Assembly: GCA_028583405.1 (NCBI GenBank)
Contig: CM053244.1
Location: forward strand, 3,322,793 to 3,386,792
Direction: 5' to 3'
Source of the DNA: Pogonophryne albipinna
Lineage: Eukaryota > Chordata > Actinopteri > Perciformes > Artedidraconidae
Length of the DNA: 64,000 bases
Shown here: positions 11,124 through 24,100 of the stretch, piece by piece
How the letters are laid out: every line of letters begins with the position of its first letter
Numbering within the stretch: position 1 is the first letter of the stretch
The notes under the pieces: model-generated
Database searches by the model: none
Seen by the model: only the letters and a program-made list of their open reading frames with translations
What the model was told of the DNA's origin: nothing
Position numbers and translations under genes: made by a program

Positions 11124-12025
11124 TGTTGCGGCAGAAGATGGTTTTTACAATCCACCTCTGCCCAGCGTGTCGTTTTGGCGAGCTGCTTGAAATCATAACA
11201 GTAGGGAAAATCAGAAAACACCAGGATACCAGTTAAACAATAATACAATGCAATACAATTCAATATAATTAGGAGCGCCCCTGCTCTAGTTTCTCGTGCT
11301 GGTGGGATTCTTCGGTCTTCGCAGCAGGAGAAAAAGAGAATGAACTAAATTCAAACCCAGCTTTTATACCCAAAAATCACCGGAGGAGCCGAGTCAGTGT
11401 ATCTCATTGGAAGATGTAAAAGATGACTTTTCTTAGCGAATCAGCGCGAGCCAGCCAGGATAATAAACAAGTGTCTCTGAGATGGTAATAAAATGTATCT
11501 GGCGTCCGTTATCTCACTTTCCTGCATAGACTTCCACACACACACTTTCCTGCACATTCCAGAGGCCTGAGCTCTGTCCAAATAATATCCCTTTGTTCAC
11601 AAAGATAATACATATTAATACTCTCATATGAATACAAAGTAATCAAACACACACATATACTATTCAAGATATGTTGACTTCCCTGAAACATGACATACTG
11701 GAGATCTTAAGCAGAAGGAACTCTCATCCAACTCTCACCCTGCCATCTATACCTCCCCCACAGAGCAATACAACCTGTTTACTCCAAGCACCCCAGAATG
11801 TTTGAGCAAGTTTTAGTCCTCACATTTATGAAAGGATAAAACAGAGAAACCAATACAAAACACAAACACAGGTATTGTTTAAACAGTATTCACTTAACTG
11901 CTACTATTGATAATTTCCAGAGAAACTCAAAGGGCCTCTTTTAATATCTGGAAGTTGCAACAAGACTTTCTGCCATTTCAAATGTAACACACTTCCCAAA
12001 TATCAGATGATAATAATCTTCAATA
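11124..12025 (-). repeat. 3' LTR of element A
   Basis: 902 bp, the same as the 5' LTR except for a few substitutions and the loss of 26 bp near 11240 between two 'caataat' repeats. The lost segment includes the putative ATTAAA poly(A) signal. A TATAAAA box is retained (11362-11368, minus strand). Confidence 0.9.
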
Positions 12026-12041
12026 ATCCCCCTTTTGGTAT
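12026..12041 (-). promoter_or_regulatory. Polypurine tract of element A
   Basis: The minus strand reads ACCAAAAGGGGGAT immediately before the 3' LTR. It is the expected plus-strand DNA primer. Confidence 0.8.
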
Positions 12042-12389
12042 CTCTATAAAGAGACCAATTTACACAAGGCACTTGAAACATAACTACTGTCATTCCTTTC
12101 CACTGTGTCTGTCCCCCAATATTGTATAAATCTATCAGAAACTGAGACCCAAAGTACTTGAAATCTTTGGGAACAGAACACCACTTTCCATGGCAGTGAA
12201 GGAACCATGAGAGGGCAACCTGAGAGCTAGAAAGCAGTCTCCTTGTGTGGTGAATCCTCAGCCCCCCCCCCCCCCCCCCTCTGATAGGGAGGGGGAGATG
12301 TGGCTTTCCCTTCACTGGTGGAACTGATCAGAGAGAAGTAGACTCCTCTGCTGCCTCGACAAGTCCCCCAGCCCGCTGACAGCCGCTTC

Positions 12390-12690
12390 CTAGTCGTCTG
12401 CTGTAAGGATGTCCTCGAGGTCGTTGTCGTCCAGTCCACTGATGGCTGCTTCCGAGTCGACCTCCTCTGCGAGGGCCACGTCCGTCCTGATGTCGTCCCC
12501 GGTCCTAGCAGGTGGTTTCCCCGCCGCACACTGGCTCCCGTGGTACGAGCTGTCCCCCTTTCCTCCCACGCGGACGGCATGAGAGATCCGCTGGGTCACT
12601 CGGTCGGGGCCGGAGAGCCTGGGGTTGAGCCACTTTGTCCTGATGACCTTCAGCCAGACGAACTCCGCTGTGTCAGCCTCCTGGGTCCCC
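12390..12690 (-). pseudogene. Retroviral pol remnant: integrase C-terminal domain, element A
   Basis: The minus-strand frame reads through a block with 'VWLKVIRTKWLNPRLSGP' then 'ISHAVRVGGKG' and an acidic tail. The K-W-x-P-R-x-x-GP pattern followed by an AV strand is the C-terminal DNA-binding (SH3-like) domain of gammaretrovirus-type integrases. Nothing of the catalytic core is in frame upstream. The frame closes about 365 bp before the 3' LTR. It is a decayed endogenous copy; the same block occurs in elements B and C. Confidence 0.7.
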
Positions 12691-15600
12691 CTTTGGCATC
12701 ACCAACCTGTGTGGAGAAATCGGATACAAATCCCTCAAGCCTACGCTCAGGGCTGCGGGGCCCTCCGCTGTTTGACCCACCACTGCGTAGGCCGCTTGGA
12801 GCCTGTTGGTGGGGTGTCTTAAAACAACAGACGTCTGTGAACAGGTTTTCTAAATTAATTGTAGCCCTCCTATCTGCCAGTGCAGCTTCAGAATCTTAAT
12901 ACTTGGCCCGTGCCCCCAAAATAAAACCCCAACATCTCTAGGTGAACTAAATAACATATTTCAATAGCTCTGAATTTCTGACAAGCATCTGTGTTTATTT
13001 TTAAATGAAATCCCTGAGATCCTATTTAATATCTAAATATAATATGAACTGCTAATGTTTCTGGTAAAGAAACACACTAATGTTATGGATTCAAAAACAA
13101 CCAAAACCATGATACTGACAAAGTGAATGATTTCCTGGTGATACTGCTTCTACCGGTCAGTGCTTAGATATTATCAAGCTGAAAAAATGAATACAGAATT
13201 CCAACAAACTGTCATCAAATGTCTTTCGATTATGAATTTAGATGAAATGTATATCCCCATAATGACCTAAACAATAAAGTCTATGGCTTTTACTTCTTTA
13301 CCAGGCTAGTTACATGATGCTGTCTAAATTAAATTAAGTCTCATTACATTACTATGTTTTAGCTTTAACTGTAATATGTTCTTTCTACATTTCAAACCTC
13401 AGATACTTTAATACCTGTTGAAACATTACTCACCGGTCAACTTCCTCAGTAGTCCATTCTGGACTTACATCACTCACAGTAGCCCCTTGGCCACTGATTC
13501 TGCATCTGTGTTACCTGTTATAACTCAATCAATATTAGAAACATGTCAACATTCATCAAACAGTATCTTATCCCCAGATATGGAGCAGGTCCACTCTAAA
13601 ACTGTCAATCAATGGTCAGATTGAACAATTGAGTTGGGGCAGCAGGTTCCTTTCAGTCCCTAAATGAAAAATGTACATTGTGAATTTTACACTCCCCCTT
13701 TTTACACATGAACCTCATGTGTAACCATGGATTATAAGAAAATACCAAACTTTTTCCCAAATGTACATCCATCATTTCCACAGTAAACACTTCAGTGAAA
13801 TGAAGTGTTTCTCTCCATCCTTCAGTCCTAAAAGAAACAGAATCTTCATGTTTTAGTTTGAGTTTCACATTCTGCAAACTGCCACCTCCTGTGGGAGTAA
13901 AATATCATCAAGTGGATTAGAAACGGGTAATAATATGTTAGTCCAAAAACATGCTTGGTTAGTTATTGTTTTAGAATCATGCAGTTACACTGATCACATG
14001 CTGGCATTCATTCACACTCACACCGTCTGTCAGGTTGTAAAGTCTTGGTCTGGTCAGAGTCACCCCAGAGTCAGTCATTGACAGTGCCTTCTCAAGTTAC
14101 ACTGTCGGTCAGGGTCAAAGGTCAGTTGGTCTCAGTCTTTTTGGCCATTGTGTGCTCTGCAGAGACTTTGATATTTCAGCATAGGCCAGTATCCTTTGTC
14201 TACAAAAATCTGTCATATATGGAGCGCCATCATTAATTAATTCACGATTACAACTATAATTTTCCAGACATTCCCTGAAAAGTGTTAGCCAAAAAATGTC
14301 ACTTCCTTATAGTACTACTACTGCAATTCATTTACACCTAATTAGTATTAAAATGTCTAATAGATCTATTTCAGAAACTTGTGCACTTAACTATTATCTT
14401 GTGTCAAAACATTACTTGGATCTGTGTAGCTCTGCATTTCATAGCTCATTATACCCATTTATCTTCAATTCTGGTCTACTTAAAAACAATGTTAAATTCT
14501 TTAGCAGTGTGTGGAACCCTGGGTGTCCGAATATGCAACAATCACTCCCTACTTTATGAAGGATTTAAAAACAGAAGTCATTTCATATTTCCATCTTAAA
14601 GCCTTCCTATGGTAATCACTATGGCACAATGGTGAAATCAATACTTTATAGATTGGAATACTATATTTGGCTTGGCACTAGCTCTCCCTCTAACATTATC
14701 CATTCAAATAAAGGTTTGTCTTATAGAGCGGTTCCTAAAACTATCCCTTTAATGGTGATCAATATTGTAACAACTAAGATCACTACTTTATTCACAAGTA
14801 AATAAAAATCTCTTTTAGAATGATTTGTTAACATGATGAAAAGATTGAAGAATATGGTTATATAATGTCATGTATCCCCCTTTATCCCTCAGTGTGTTTT
14901 AGGATGATTCTCATTTTACTTTAATAGTTTCCTCTTTACTGCTATTTTTAATTTACCAATTGATTAATTCATGGTTAATACAACTTTTTATCTTCACTTA
15001 TTCATCAAGTCAATTCAAGTTCTTTAAATGTGCGCTTATAAGTGTGTTTATGTGTAAACTCACTCATTCCCGTTGATTCCCTTCTCCTCTCCTCTGGTTT
15101 ATCTCAAGCCGTGATCCCTGGCCACCTCACATTCTCGACCAACTCCTCTGATTCTGACTCCTCCCCCTTTGTCCATCAGCTGTCACTCTTTGAGGCAGCC
15201 ATCTGCCCAGCTACATCTGCAGCCCCCATCATGCCACTGTTCTTGCACTGCTTTGCACTTCATCTCCTCCTTCACAGTCTCTCTGCTGCTTTATGGAGGG
15301 CGGATTCTGCTCTCATGTCCCACACTTTGCTCTTGTTTGAGGGACTGATAGATCTCTGCCTGTCAGCAAGCTGTTTGGTTCTGGATGCCACAGGTGGAGA
15401 TAGTTCTGGATGCAGTTCTTATTGTTGTTGTTGGTTCAGCTCTGGTTCTCTGTCTGGTCTATTGAGAAGGAGGAGTCTCCTGTTGGGTTAGGCCTTTGAT
15501 TGCTCAAGCGGATCGGGGTCTTAGCCGTCTGACATGCAGAGAGAGAGAGTCCAGGTCTCGGGACGCATTACCTATAGAAATTCTAGCACACTGAGGTTAA

Positions 15601-17699
15601 ATAAATCCAACCCTTTCCACTCCGTCTCTTTCTAATCATACTATCTGTCTTAGTAGTTAAATGCCATCCAAACAACACAATTAATGTCTACTAATGATAT
15701 TACATAAACTCCCTCTAATAATAGTTTCATCCATTGTGACATATTTACCCAAACTAAGTTTCTCAACACCCACATGTTTCCAGCATCGCATATTCCACAC
15801 ACTATGAAAGAACCCCTCCGCATTCAAAAATCCCACTGCTATCTAGCAACAATTGTAAAGTTGCAGAGCACACTAATCAGATCACAGTAATGTAATTTGA
15901 CCCAAGTGTAGGCCTATTTCGTTCCTAAAAATGTTAGCAAACACCAAACTCCATCTACAACATTTATAGATAAATTGATTTAGCAAAATGAAATCTTATG
16001 TAATTCAAAATGTGACAAAAGAACAATGATTTGTCTTACACAAGATTGTGGTCTAACAGAATGACTCTTGACCTTATGTGGCCTGAAGAATAAAAGGAGC
16101 TCTTAACATTAACACAATGGACTCTCAGAGATGAGATCTAGCCATAAGGTGGCTGACTTTAAAATGAACTGTGACAAAGAAACCACATGCGTGTGGGTAC
16201 ATTATAGTTTTAGAAATATAACTCAAAACAACACTACATTAAAATAATAACAATTCAAATGAGCCTTGGTGAAAAGCATTCAAAACAAAACAACTTAATC
16301 TACTCTCCTTGTTCGTGTACATCTTTACTCCAACTATTTCACCATCTAGTATGCCAACTTGCTGGCCAACTAGTTTAGCAGTATAGCACTGGCCTCATGT
16401 GAGTGGGGGAAGGGGAGGGGATCACTCAACACATGTGCAGATATAAACCACACTGCTTGGAGACTGAGTTCAATAAAAACTAAACCATACGACTTGTAGT
16501 CTGGCTTCAATAAAAATGTAACACCTCATATCCTATCATTTGATCATATTTCTGTGTCTCTCTCTCTGTCTCTCTCTCTGTCTCTCTCTTTCACATCCCT
16601 CTCTCATCATCCTTATCTCCCTCTTTCCTCACTTCTCCATGTCTTTCTTTTCTCACTTTCCCATGTCTTCTTTCTCACTTCCCCTGTCCTTCTTTTCTCA
16701 CTTTCCCATCTCTTTCTTCTGTCACTTCTGTTAGATATGAAATAAAACATACGAGTCCATGTAAGCATGGCATAGATCATAATCCATTACTCGAGAAGAC
16801 TCAGTATCACCTCTGTGTTTTAACATTTAACAGCTTCTCTCTGACTGACAAACTTACAAAACCTTCTGTTTACTTTCTACTCTTTCTTCACAAACTTAAA
16901 AACACAATTGTGGTGAATTGTTTGCGTTTTCAGTTTCCTATCTACATTAAACAACCACCAACTCAGAGTCACTGTGGTATGATCAACACAACTCCTAAAT
17001 AACATTACAATGTATATTTCTTACAGTGAGTTTGTTATTTAATGTTTAACAAATTATCCTCTTTTTATGTCTAATCTAGGTGGAATAATCTACTATCATA
17101 TTTAATTTGAATCGAACCTTAACCTCTATGTACTTCATATACTCAGTAAATCTCTTTTTACTTTCCCTCAACGTTTCTGTATGTAATTAAATTCCTCTGA
17201 AATATGATTAAGTACAATTCTCAGTTAATGACAAATACCACGAAATTCACAATGCAATGCAATAGTAACAATCAGTTCTCAAAACTTCTCATAAAAACCA
17301 CAATGTGACGTAACTGTATCCCTCAATGCTAAAAACAACAAATTATAGTTTCTTATTTATTTCAATATCTACCACCTCAAATCACACATTGATGTATTAA
17401 TTTTCAATGTTATTCACTGCAACTTCAGATCACTCGTTGATCTTTCACTCCTTGCTTTAAATTCAACGCTCAGCAGCCATTTTCCAGACATGAACAAGCA
17501 GTCTGGCTCCGGGCTGCTGCACAGCAATTTAGAGCAGAAATGTGGAGAAAGGGGGGCTTTCTTAAACCCATGGTATTCTATCATTATGACTATTTATAGA
17601 GCTCTGTTTTTAATTGTCAGAAAGTATTTCGAGGTGTCGTCCCTGAACTTCCTCGTCCGCTGGCTGCTGATGTGATTTCCTCTGAACTCCCACTCGCTG
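12691..17699 (-). other. Interior of element A, decayed or non-coding
   Basis: AT-rich, full of stops in all frames, and collinear with element B interior (21100-25280) at high identity. A pyrimidine-rich tract lies at 16540-16735. About 420 bp around 16062-16480 are missing in B. The plus-strand frame at 15042-15491 has no recognised family; read on the minus strand this block is Glu/Ser-rich and could be a gag relic, but I cannot support that. Confidence 0.6.
16540..16735. repeat. Pyrimidine (CT/CCTT) tract
   Basis: Tandem tctctctctctg followed by repeated 'ttctcactttcccatg' like units (about 16-23 bp). Element B keeps only the first part at about 24533-24590, so the tract differs in length between copies. 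Confidence 0.85.
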
Positions 17700-17713
17700 A
17701 CGTCGGGTCACCA
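17700..17713 (-). other. Primer-binding site of element A (tRNA-Trp type)
   Basis: The minus strand reads TGGTGACCCGACGT two bases inside the 5' LTR. Vertebrate tRNA-Trp would pair with TGGTGACCCCGACGTGAT, so this fits with one C missing. Confidence 0.75.
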
Positions 17714-17715
17714 CT

Positions 17716-18643
17716 TGTTGCGGCAGAAGATGGTTTTTACAACCCACCTCTGCCCAGCGTGTCGTTTTGGCGAGCTGCTTGAAATCATAACAGTAGGGAA
17801 AATCAGAAAACACCAGGATACCAGTTAAACAATAATCTGTTTTAATTATAAAAGGCAATAATACAATGCAATACAATTCAATATAATTAGGAGCGCCCCT
17901 GCTCTAGTTTCTCGTGCTGGTGGGATTCTTCGGTCTTCGCAGCAGAAGAAAAAGAGAATGAACTAAATTCAAACCCAGCTTTTATACCCAAAAATCACCG
18001 GAGGAGTCGAGTCAGTCTATCTCATTGGAAGATGTAAAAGATGACTTTTCTTAGCGAATCAGCGCGAGCCAGCCAGGATAATAAACAAGTGTCTCTGAGA
18101 TGGTAATAAAATGTATCTGGCGTCCGTTATCTCACTTTCCTGCATAGACTTCCACACACACACTTTCCTGCACATTCCAGAGGCCTGAGCTCTGTCCAAA
18201 TAATATCCCTTTGTTCACAAAGATAATACATATTAATACTCTCATATGAATACAAAGTAATCAAACACACACATATACTATTCAAGATATGTTGACTTCC
18301 CTGAAACATGACATACTGGAGATCTTAAGCAGAAGGAACTCTCATCCAACTCTCACCCTGCCATCGATACCTCCCCCACAGAGCAATACAACCTGTTTAC
18401 TCCAAGCACCCCAGAATGTTTGAGCAAGTTTTAGTCCTCACATTTATGAAAGGATAAAACAGAGAAACCAATACAAAACACAAACACAGGTATTGTTTAA
18501 ACAGTATTCACTTAACTGCTACTATTGATAATTTCCAGAGAAACTCAAGGGGCCTCTTTTAATATCTGGAAGTTGCAACAAGACTTTCTGCCATTTCAAA
18601 TGTAACACACTTCCCAAATATCAGATGATAATAATCTTCAATA
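17716..18643 (-). repeat. 5' LTR of element A
   Basis: 928 bp with ends TGTTGCGG...TTCAATA on the plus strand. On the minus strand a TATAAAA box (17980-17986) lies about 140 bp before an ATTAAA poly(A) signal (17841-17846), the usual U3-R-U5 spacing. The 4-bp duplication GTAC follows at 18644. Confidence 0.9.
17980..17986 (-). promoter_or_regulatory. TATA box in element A 5' LTR
   Basis: TATAAAA on the minus strand inside the LTR, upstream of the ATTAAA signal in the transcriptional sense. Confidence 0.55.
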
Positions 18644-18647
18644 GTAC

Positions 18648-19869
18648 TCGGTTCGTTAAAGAGAGTGAATTAGTGAGGGCCCCAACGGCGTATGTGCTCG
18701 AATGTCAGCCTTAAAATGTAATAAGCATCTTAGCGGAAACGTTTTTTGTACACACAACTAACTTCTCCTCCTGACGCACCCGATGTAACGTTTCAGGAGG
18801 GACCAAGAGGCGATACAGGAGAGAATCCTTTCAAGTTATAGTAGGGATTTATGTGTGTTTTGGGGTTAACTGCATATTTAGGTGACGTAGAAAAAAGAAT
18901 GAGTTAAATGACATGCTCTTTGTTGTCTATGATAATAGCGTTACTGTAACCTGTAAATGGAAGCCTCCAATGCAATTCCATCAAGACACTTCAGGTCTGT
19001 GTTGCTGTCTGCCTGCTGCTATGTGTGTGAATAAATACCCACGGTTTGCACACTCCATCAACGTCTCAACACGATGTTTAACCGCTGAAGGATAACTTCA
19101 CTGCATGCTGGAGGCTAGATTTTGTATTGCTGTATGTTAGCTTAAGTGTGTAAATCATGCTAGATTGCAGCCTACTAGCTACAGCTTCCCAAACAATGAA
19201 TGTTTAATTACTTCTGCATTGAAATGTAAACTACGCTGCAAATGATAATAAAAGGGTACATACTTGTCTCGGAATACATTTAGATGCAGTACATTGAACA
19301 TTGAATACTGAGATTGTCTTTTGCTGGTGCTGTTAGCCAGTCATGATGATGTCTCTGATTCCATTGTTCCTCAATTGGAGTTCTATGGCATGAACTCTTC
19401 CCTCTGGTCATTTAAGATGTAATATCCACATAAAGGCTAAAGGAATACCATATTTCAAAACTTCCATTTGCTCTTATTCCCTTATAAATGAACAGTTCAG
19501 CATTTTTTTATGCCACCACAGCAAAATAGAGCTAAATCTCTGAGCCTTCTGCTCCATGAAATATGGATTTTTAGACAGCTGCTGTTGAATCAATTTGGCA
19601 GATTAACAATAATGCATTTTAAAGCCGAGAAACGTTTGACAGGAAGAGTTGTGGTCTTTAAGTATCAATGTGAACTCCTGGTTCTCCTTAACTCAAACTC
19701 CTTACATATGCTGAAAGGGTTTCATCATCCAGTTTGCTTATTTCAATTGATCAATCAAAATGCTAATCCCAAAGGGAGATTAGTTGTTGTGATGGTTGCA
19801 CCATACTAGAATGAAATGAATACATATTTAAATAGGCAGGTCACCCTCCACAGCACGGAGACCCTCTGA
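18648..19869. other. Spacer between elements A and B
   Basis: No supported gene or repeat. The open frame at 19510-19809 (99 codons) has no recognisable domain or codon signature. Confidence 0.5.
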
Positions 19870-19873
19870 AGAC

Positions 19874-20439
19874 TGATAGAGATTAAAAGGGATAACTAGT
19901 CCGCTTTTCAAACCTCCGCGCGTCCCTATCAAGCTGATTATGATACAGGAAGGAATCCAGAGCTACCAAGTAACCGTTAAACAATAATCTACTTTAATGG
20001 TAATATGACAATGCAATACAATCAAATACAGTACAAATTCAATACAGTTATCTTTGGGATCCCAACTTTACCTGATGCATTTGAGCCAGCCAGCCAGCAA
20101 AGAGAAAGAACATAGCGTGTGTCTGTGTTTTATACTGGTCTTACAATGGGATGGGAGGAGATATCTGATCCTCCTTTGTGGACCTCCCTGATTGGCCGCC
20201 CAAATATCATAAACACCTTAGACCTTAGGTCTCCCCAATCACTGTAGGTCAGCCTTATCTCTCGATCTAAGATGGATGCCAACCAAGACATGCTCTTACC
20301 CTTCCCCCATGTCCCTTTGTTCTCCAAAACACATGTCAGCAGGCCCTGAATCCAGCTCACGGTTTTACACAGATTATTTCCCATTTAAGCTTATTCATAG
20401 TTTGCTAACATGAATACATACAAATATTTCACTTCAATA
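19874..20439 (-). repeat. 3' LTR of element B
   Basis: 566 bp with plus-strand ends TGATAGAG...CTTCAATA. The ATTAAA poly(A) signal is at 19993-19998 (minus strand). The 84-codon minus-strand frame at 20130-20384 lies wholly in the LTR, is repeated in the other LTR, and is not considered a gene. Confidence 0.92.
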
Positions 20440-20455
20440 ATCCCCCTTTTGGTCT
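20440..20455 (-). promoter_or_regulatory. Polypurine tract of element B
   Basis: The minus strand reads ACCAAAAGGGGGAT directly before the LTR, the same as in element A. Confidence 0.8.
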
Positions 20456-20797
20456 CTCTCTAAAGAGACCAATTTACACAAGGCACTTGAAACATAACTA
20501 CTGTCATTCCTTTCCACTGTGTCTTTCCCCCAATATTGTATGAATCTATCAGAAACTGAGACCCAAAGTACTTGAAATCTTTGGGAACAGAACACCACTT
20601 TCCATGGCCGTGAAGGAACCATGAGAGGGCAACCTGAGCGCTAGAAAGCAGTCTCGTTTTGTGGTGAATCCTCAGCCCCCCCCCCCCCCTGATAGGGAGG
20701 GGGAGATGCGGCTTTCCCTTCACTGGTGGAACTGATCAGAGAGAAGTAGACTCCTCTGCTGCCTCGACAAGTCCCCCAGCCCGCTGACAGCCGCTTC

Positions 20798-21100
20798 CTA
20801 GTCGTCTGCTGTAAGGATGTCCTCGAGGTCGTTGTCGTCCAGTCCACTGATGGCTGCTTCCGAGTCGACCTCCTCTGCGAGGGCCACGTCCGTCCTGATG
20901 TCGTCCCCGGTCCTAGCAGGTGGTTTCCCCGCCGCACACTGGCTCCCGTGGTACGAGCTGTCCCCCTTTCCTCCCACGCGGACGGCATGAGAGATCCGCT
21001 GGGTCACTCGGTCGGGGCCGGAGAGCCTGGGGTTGAGCCACTTTGTCCTGATGACCTTCAGCCAGACGAACTCCGCTGTGTCGGCCTCCTGGGTCCCCCT
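20798..21100 (-). pseudogene. Retroviral pol remnant: integrase C-terminal domain, element B
   Basis: The same block as in element A: a K-W-x-P-R-x-x-GP motif, then 'ISHAVRVGGKG', then the acidic stretch 'DDNDLEDILTADD' and a stop. Frameshifts and stops lie upstream. Its near-identity to the element A copy shows the two interiors share a recent ancestor. Confidence 0.7.
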
Positions 21101-24100
21101 TTGGCATCACCAACCTGTGTGGAGAAATCTGATACAAATCCCTCAAGCCTACGCTCAGGGCTCCGGGGCCCTCCGCTGTTTGCCCACCATTGCGTAGGCC
21201 GCTTGGAGCCTGTTGGTGGAGTGTCTTAAAACAACAGACGTCTGTGAACAGGTTTTCTAAATTAATTGTAGCCCTCCTATCTGTCAGTGCAGCTTCAGAA
21301 TCTCAATACTTGGATAAAAATACTAAAAATAAAACCCCCACATCTCTAGGTGAACTAAATAACATATTTCAATAGCTCTGAATTTCTGACAAGCATCTGT
21401 GTTTATTTTTAAATGAAATCCCTGAGATCCTATTTAAAATCTAAATATAATATGAACTGCTAATGTTTCTGGTAAAGAAACACACTAATGTTATGGATTC
21501 AAAAACAACCAAAATCATGATACTGACAAAGTGAATGATTTCCTGGTGATACTGCTTCTACCGGTCAGTGCTTAGATATTATCAAGCTCAAAAATGAATA
21601 CAGAATTCAACAAACTGTCATCAAATGTCTTTCTATTATGAATTTAGATGAAATGTATATCCCCATAATGACCTAAACAATAGAGTCTATGGCTTTTACT
21701 TCTTTACCAGGCTAGTTACATGATGCTGTCTAAATTAAATTATGTCTCATTACATTACTATGTTTTAGCTTTAACTGTAATATGTTCTTTCTACATTTCA
21801 AACCTCAGTTACTTTAATACCTGTTGAAACATTACTCACCGGTCAACTTACAGCAGCCCCTTGGCCACTGATTCTGCATCTGTGTTACCTGTTATAACTC
21901 AATCAATATTAGAAACATGTCAACATTCATCAAACAGTATCTTATCCCCAGATATGGAGCAGGTCCATTCTAAAACTGTCAATCAATGGTCAGATTGAAC
22001 AATTGAGTTGGGGCAGCAGGTTCCTTTCAGTCCCTAAATGAAAAATGTACATTGTGAATTTTACACTCCCCCTTTTTACACATGAACCTCATGTGTAACC
22101 ATGGATTATAAGAAAATGCCAAACATTTTCCCAAATGTACATCCATCATTTCCACAGTAAACACTTCAGTGAGATGAAGTGTTTCTCTCCATCCTTCAGT
22201 CCTAAAAGAAACAGAATCTTCATGTTTTAGTTTGAGTTTCACATTCTGCCAACTGCCACCTCCTGTGGGAGTAAAATATCATCAAGTGGACTAGAAACGG
22301 GTAATAATATGTTAGTCCAAAAACATGCTTGGTTAGTTATTGTTTTAGAACCATGCAGTTACACTGATCACATGCCGGCATTCATTCACACTCACACCGT
22401 CTGTCAGGTTGTAAAGTCTTGGTCTGGTCAGTGTCACCCCAGAGTCAGTCATTGACAGTGCCTTCTCAAGTTACACTGTCGGTCAGGGTCAAAGGTCAGT
22501 TGGTCTCAGTCTTTTTGGCCATGTGTGTGCTCTGCAGAGACTTTGATATTTCAGCATAGGCCAGTATCTTTTGTCTACAAAAATCTGTCATATATGGAGC
22601 GCCATCATCAATCAATTCACGACCACAACTATAATTTTCCAGATATCTCTAACTTTTCATCGGAACAGCTGTTCCCCACATTCCCTGAAAAGTGTTAGCC
22701 AAAAATGTCACTTCCTTATAGTACTACTACTGCAATTCATTTACACCTAATTAGTATTAAAATGTCTAATAGATCTATTTCAGAAACTTGTGTACATCAT
22801 TATCTTGTGTCAAACCATTACTAGGATCTGTGTAGCTCTGCTATGCATTTCATAGCTCATCTTCAATTCTGGTCCACCTAAAAAACAATGTTAAACTCTT
22901 TAGCAGTGTGTGGAACATCGGGTGTCCGACCATGCAACAATTACTCCCTCCTTTATCAAGGATTTAAAAACAGAAGTCATTTCATATTTCCATCTTAAAG
23001 CCCTCCTATGGTAATAACTATGGCACAATGGTGAAATCAACACTTTAGATTGGAATACTATATCTGGCTTGGCACTAGCTCTCCCTTTAACATTATCCAT
23101 TCAAATAAAGATTTGTCTTAGAGTGGTTCCTAAAACTATCCCTTTAATGGTGATCAATATTGTAACAATGAGATCACTACTTTATTCACAAGTGAATAAA
23201 AATCTCTTGAAGAATGATTTGTTAACATGATGAAAAGATTGAAGAATATGGTTATGGAATACTATATGTAACCCTCTTTATCCCTCAGTGTGTTTTAGGA
23301 TGATTCTCATTTTACTTTAATAGTTACCTTTTTACTGCTATTTCAATTTACCAATTGATTAATTCATGGTTAATACAACTTTTTATCTTCACTTATTTAT
23401 CAAGTCAATTCAAGTTCTCTAAATGTGCGCTTATAAGTGTGTTTATGTGTAAACTCACTCATTCCCGTTGATTCCCTTCTCCTCTCCTCTGGTTTATCTC
23501 AAGCCGTGATCCCTGGCCACCTCACATTCTCGGCCAAGTCCCCTGATTCTGACTCCTCCCCCTTTGTCCATCAGCTGTCACTCTTTGAGGCAGCCATCTG
23601 CCCAGCTACATCTGCAGCCCCCATCATGCCACTGTTCTTGCACTGCTTTGCACTTCATCTCCTCCTTCACAGTCTCTCTGCTGCTTTATGGAGGGCGGAT
23701 TCTGCTCTCATGTCCCACACTTTGCTCTGTTTGAGGGACTGATAGATCTCTGCCTGTCAGCAAGCTGTTTGGTTCTGGATGCCACAGGTGGAGATAGTTC
23801 TGGATGCAGTTCTTATTGTTGTTGTTGGTTCAGCTCTGGTTCACTGAGAAGGAGGAGTCTCCTGTTGGGTTAGGCCTTTGATTGCTCAAGCGGATCGGGG
23901 TCTTAGCCGTCTGACATGCAGAGAGAGAGAGTCCAGGTCTCGGGACGCATACCTATAGAATTCTAGCACACTGAGGTTAAATATCCAACCCTTTCCACTC
24001 CGTCTCTTTCTAATCATACTATTTGTCTTAGTAGTTAAATGCCATCCAAACAACACAATTAATGTCTACTAATGATATTACATAAACTCCCTCTAACAAT

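Larger units (their letters stand above)
11124..18643 (-). mobile_element. Endogenous retrovirus-like element A (minus strand)
   Basis: Two direct LTRs (11124-12025 and 17716-18643) enclose a 5.7-kb interior, flanked by a 4-bp duplication GTAC at 11120-11123 and 18644-18647. The primer-binding site next to the right LTR resembles the 3' end of tRNA-Trp, and a polypurine tract (minus strand AAAAGGGGGAT) abuts the left LTR. So the right LTR is 5' and the left is 3'. The interior is mostly non-coding, with only decayed pol remnants (integrase C-terminal domain near the 3' LTR). The LTRs differ by about seven substitutions by eye plus one 26-bp deletion, so insertion is fairly recent although the interior cannot encode its own enzymes. 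It was presumably moved in trans. Confidence 0.9.

Noticed and set aside
12227..12580. 117-codon minus-strand frame, also at 20641-20988
   Set aside because: Overlaps the integrase-tail frame in another register; no motif of its own.
15042..15491. 149-codon plus-strand frame, also at 23437
   Set aside because: Antisense to the retrovirus-like interior, Ser/Leu-rich, with indels between copies that break the frame.
19510..19809. 99-codon ORF between elements A and B as a host gene
   Set aside because: No domain, no splice context and no biased composition to support coding.
20130..20384. 84-codon frame repeated at 26465-26719
   Set aside because: Lies wholly inside the LTRs of element B and is duplicated only because the LTRs are.
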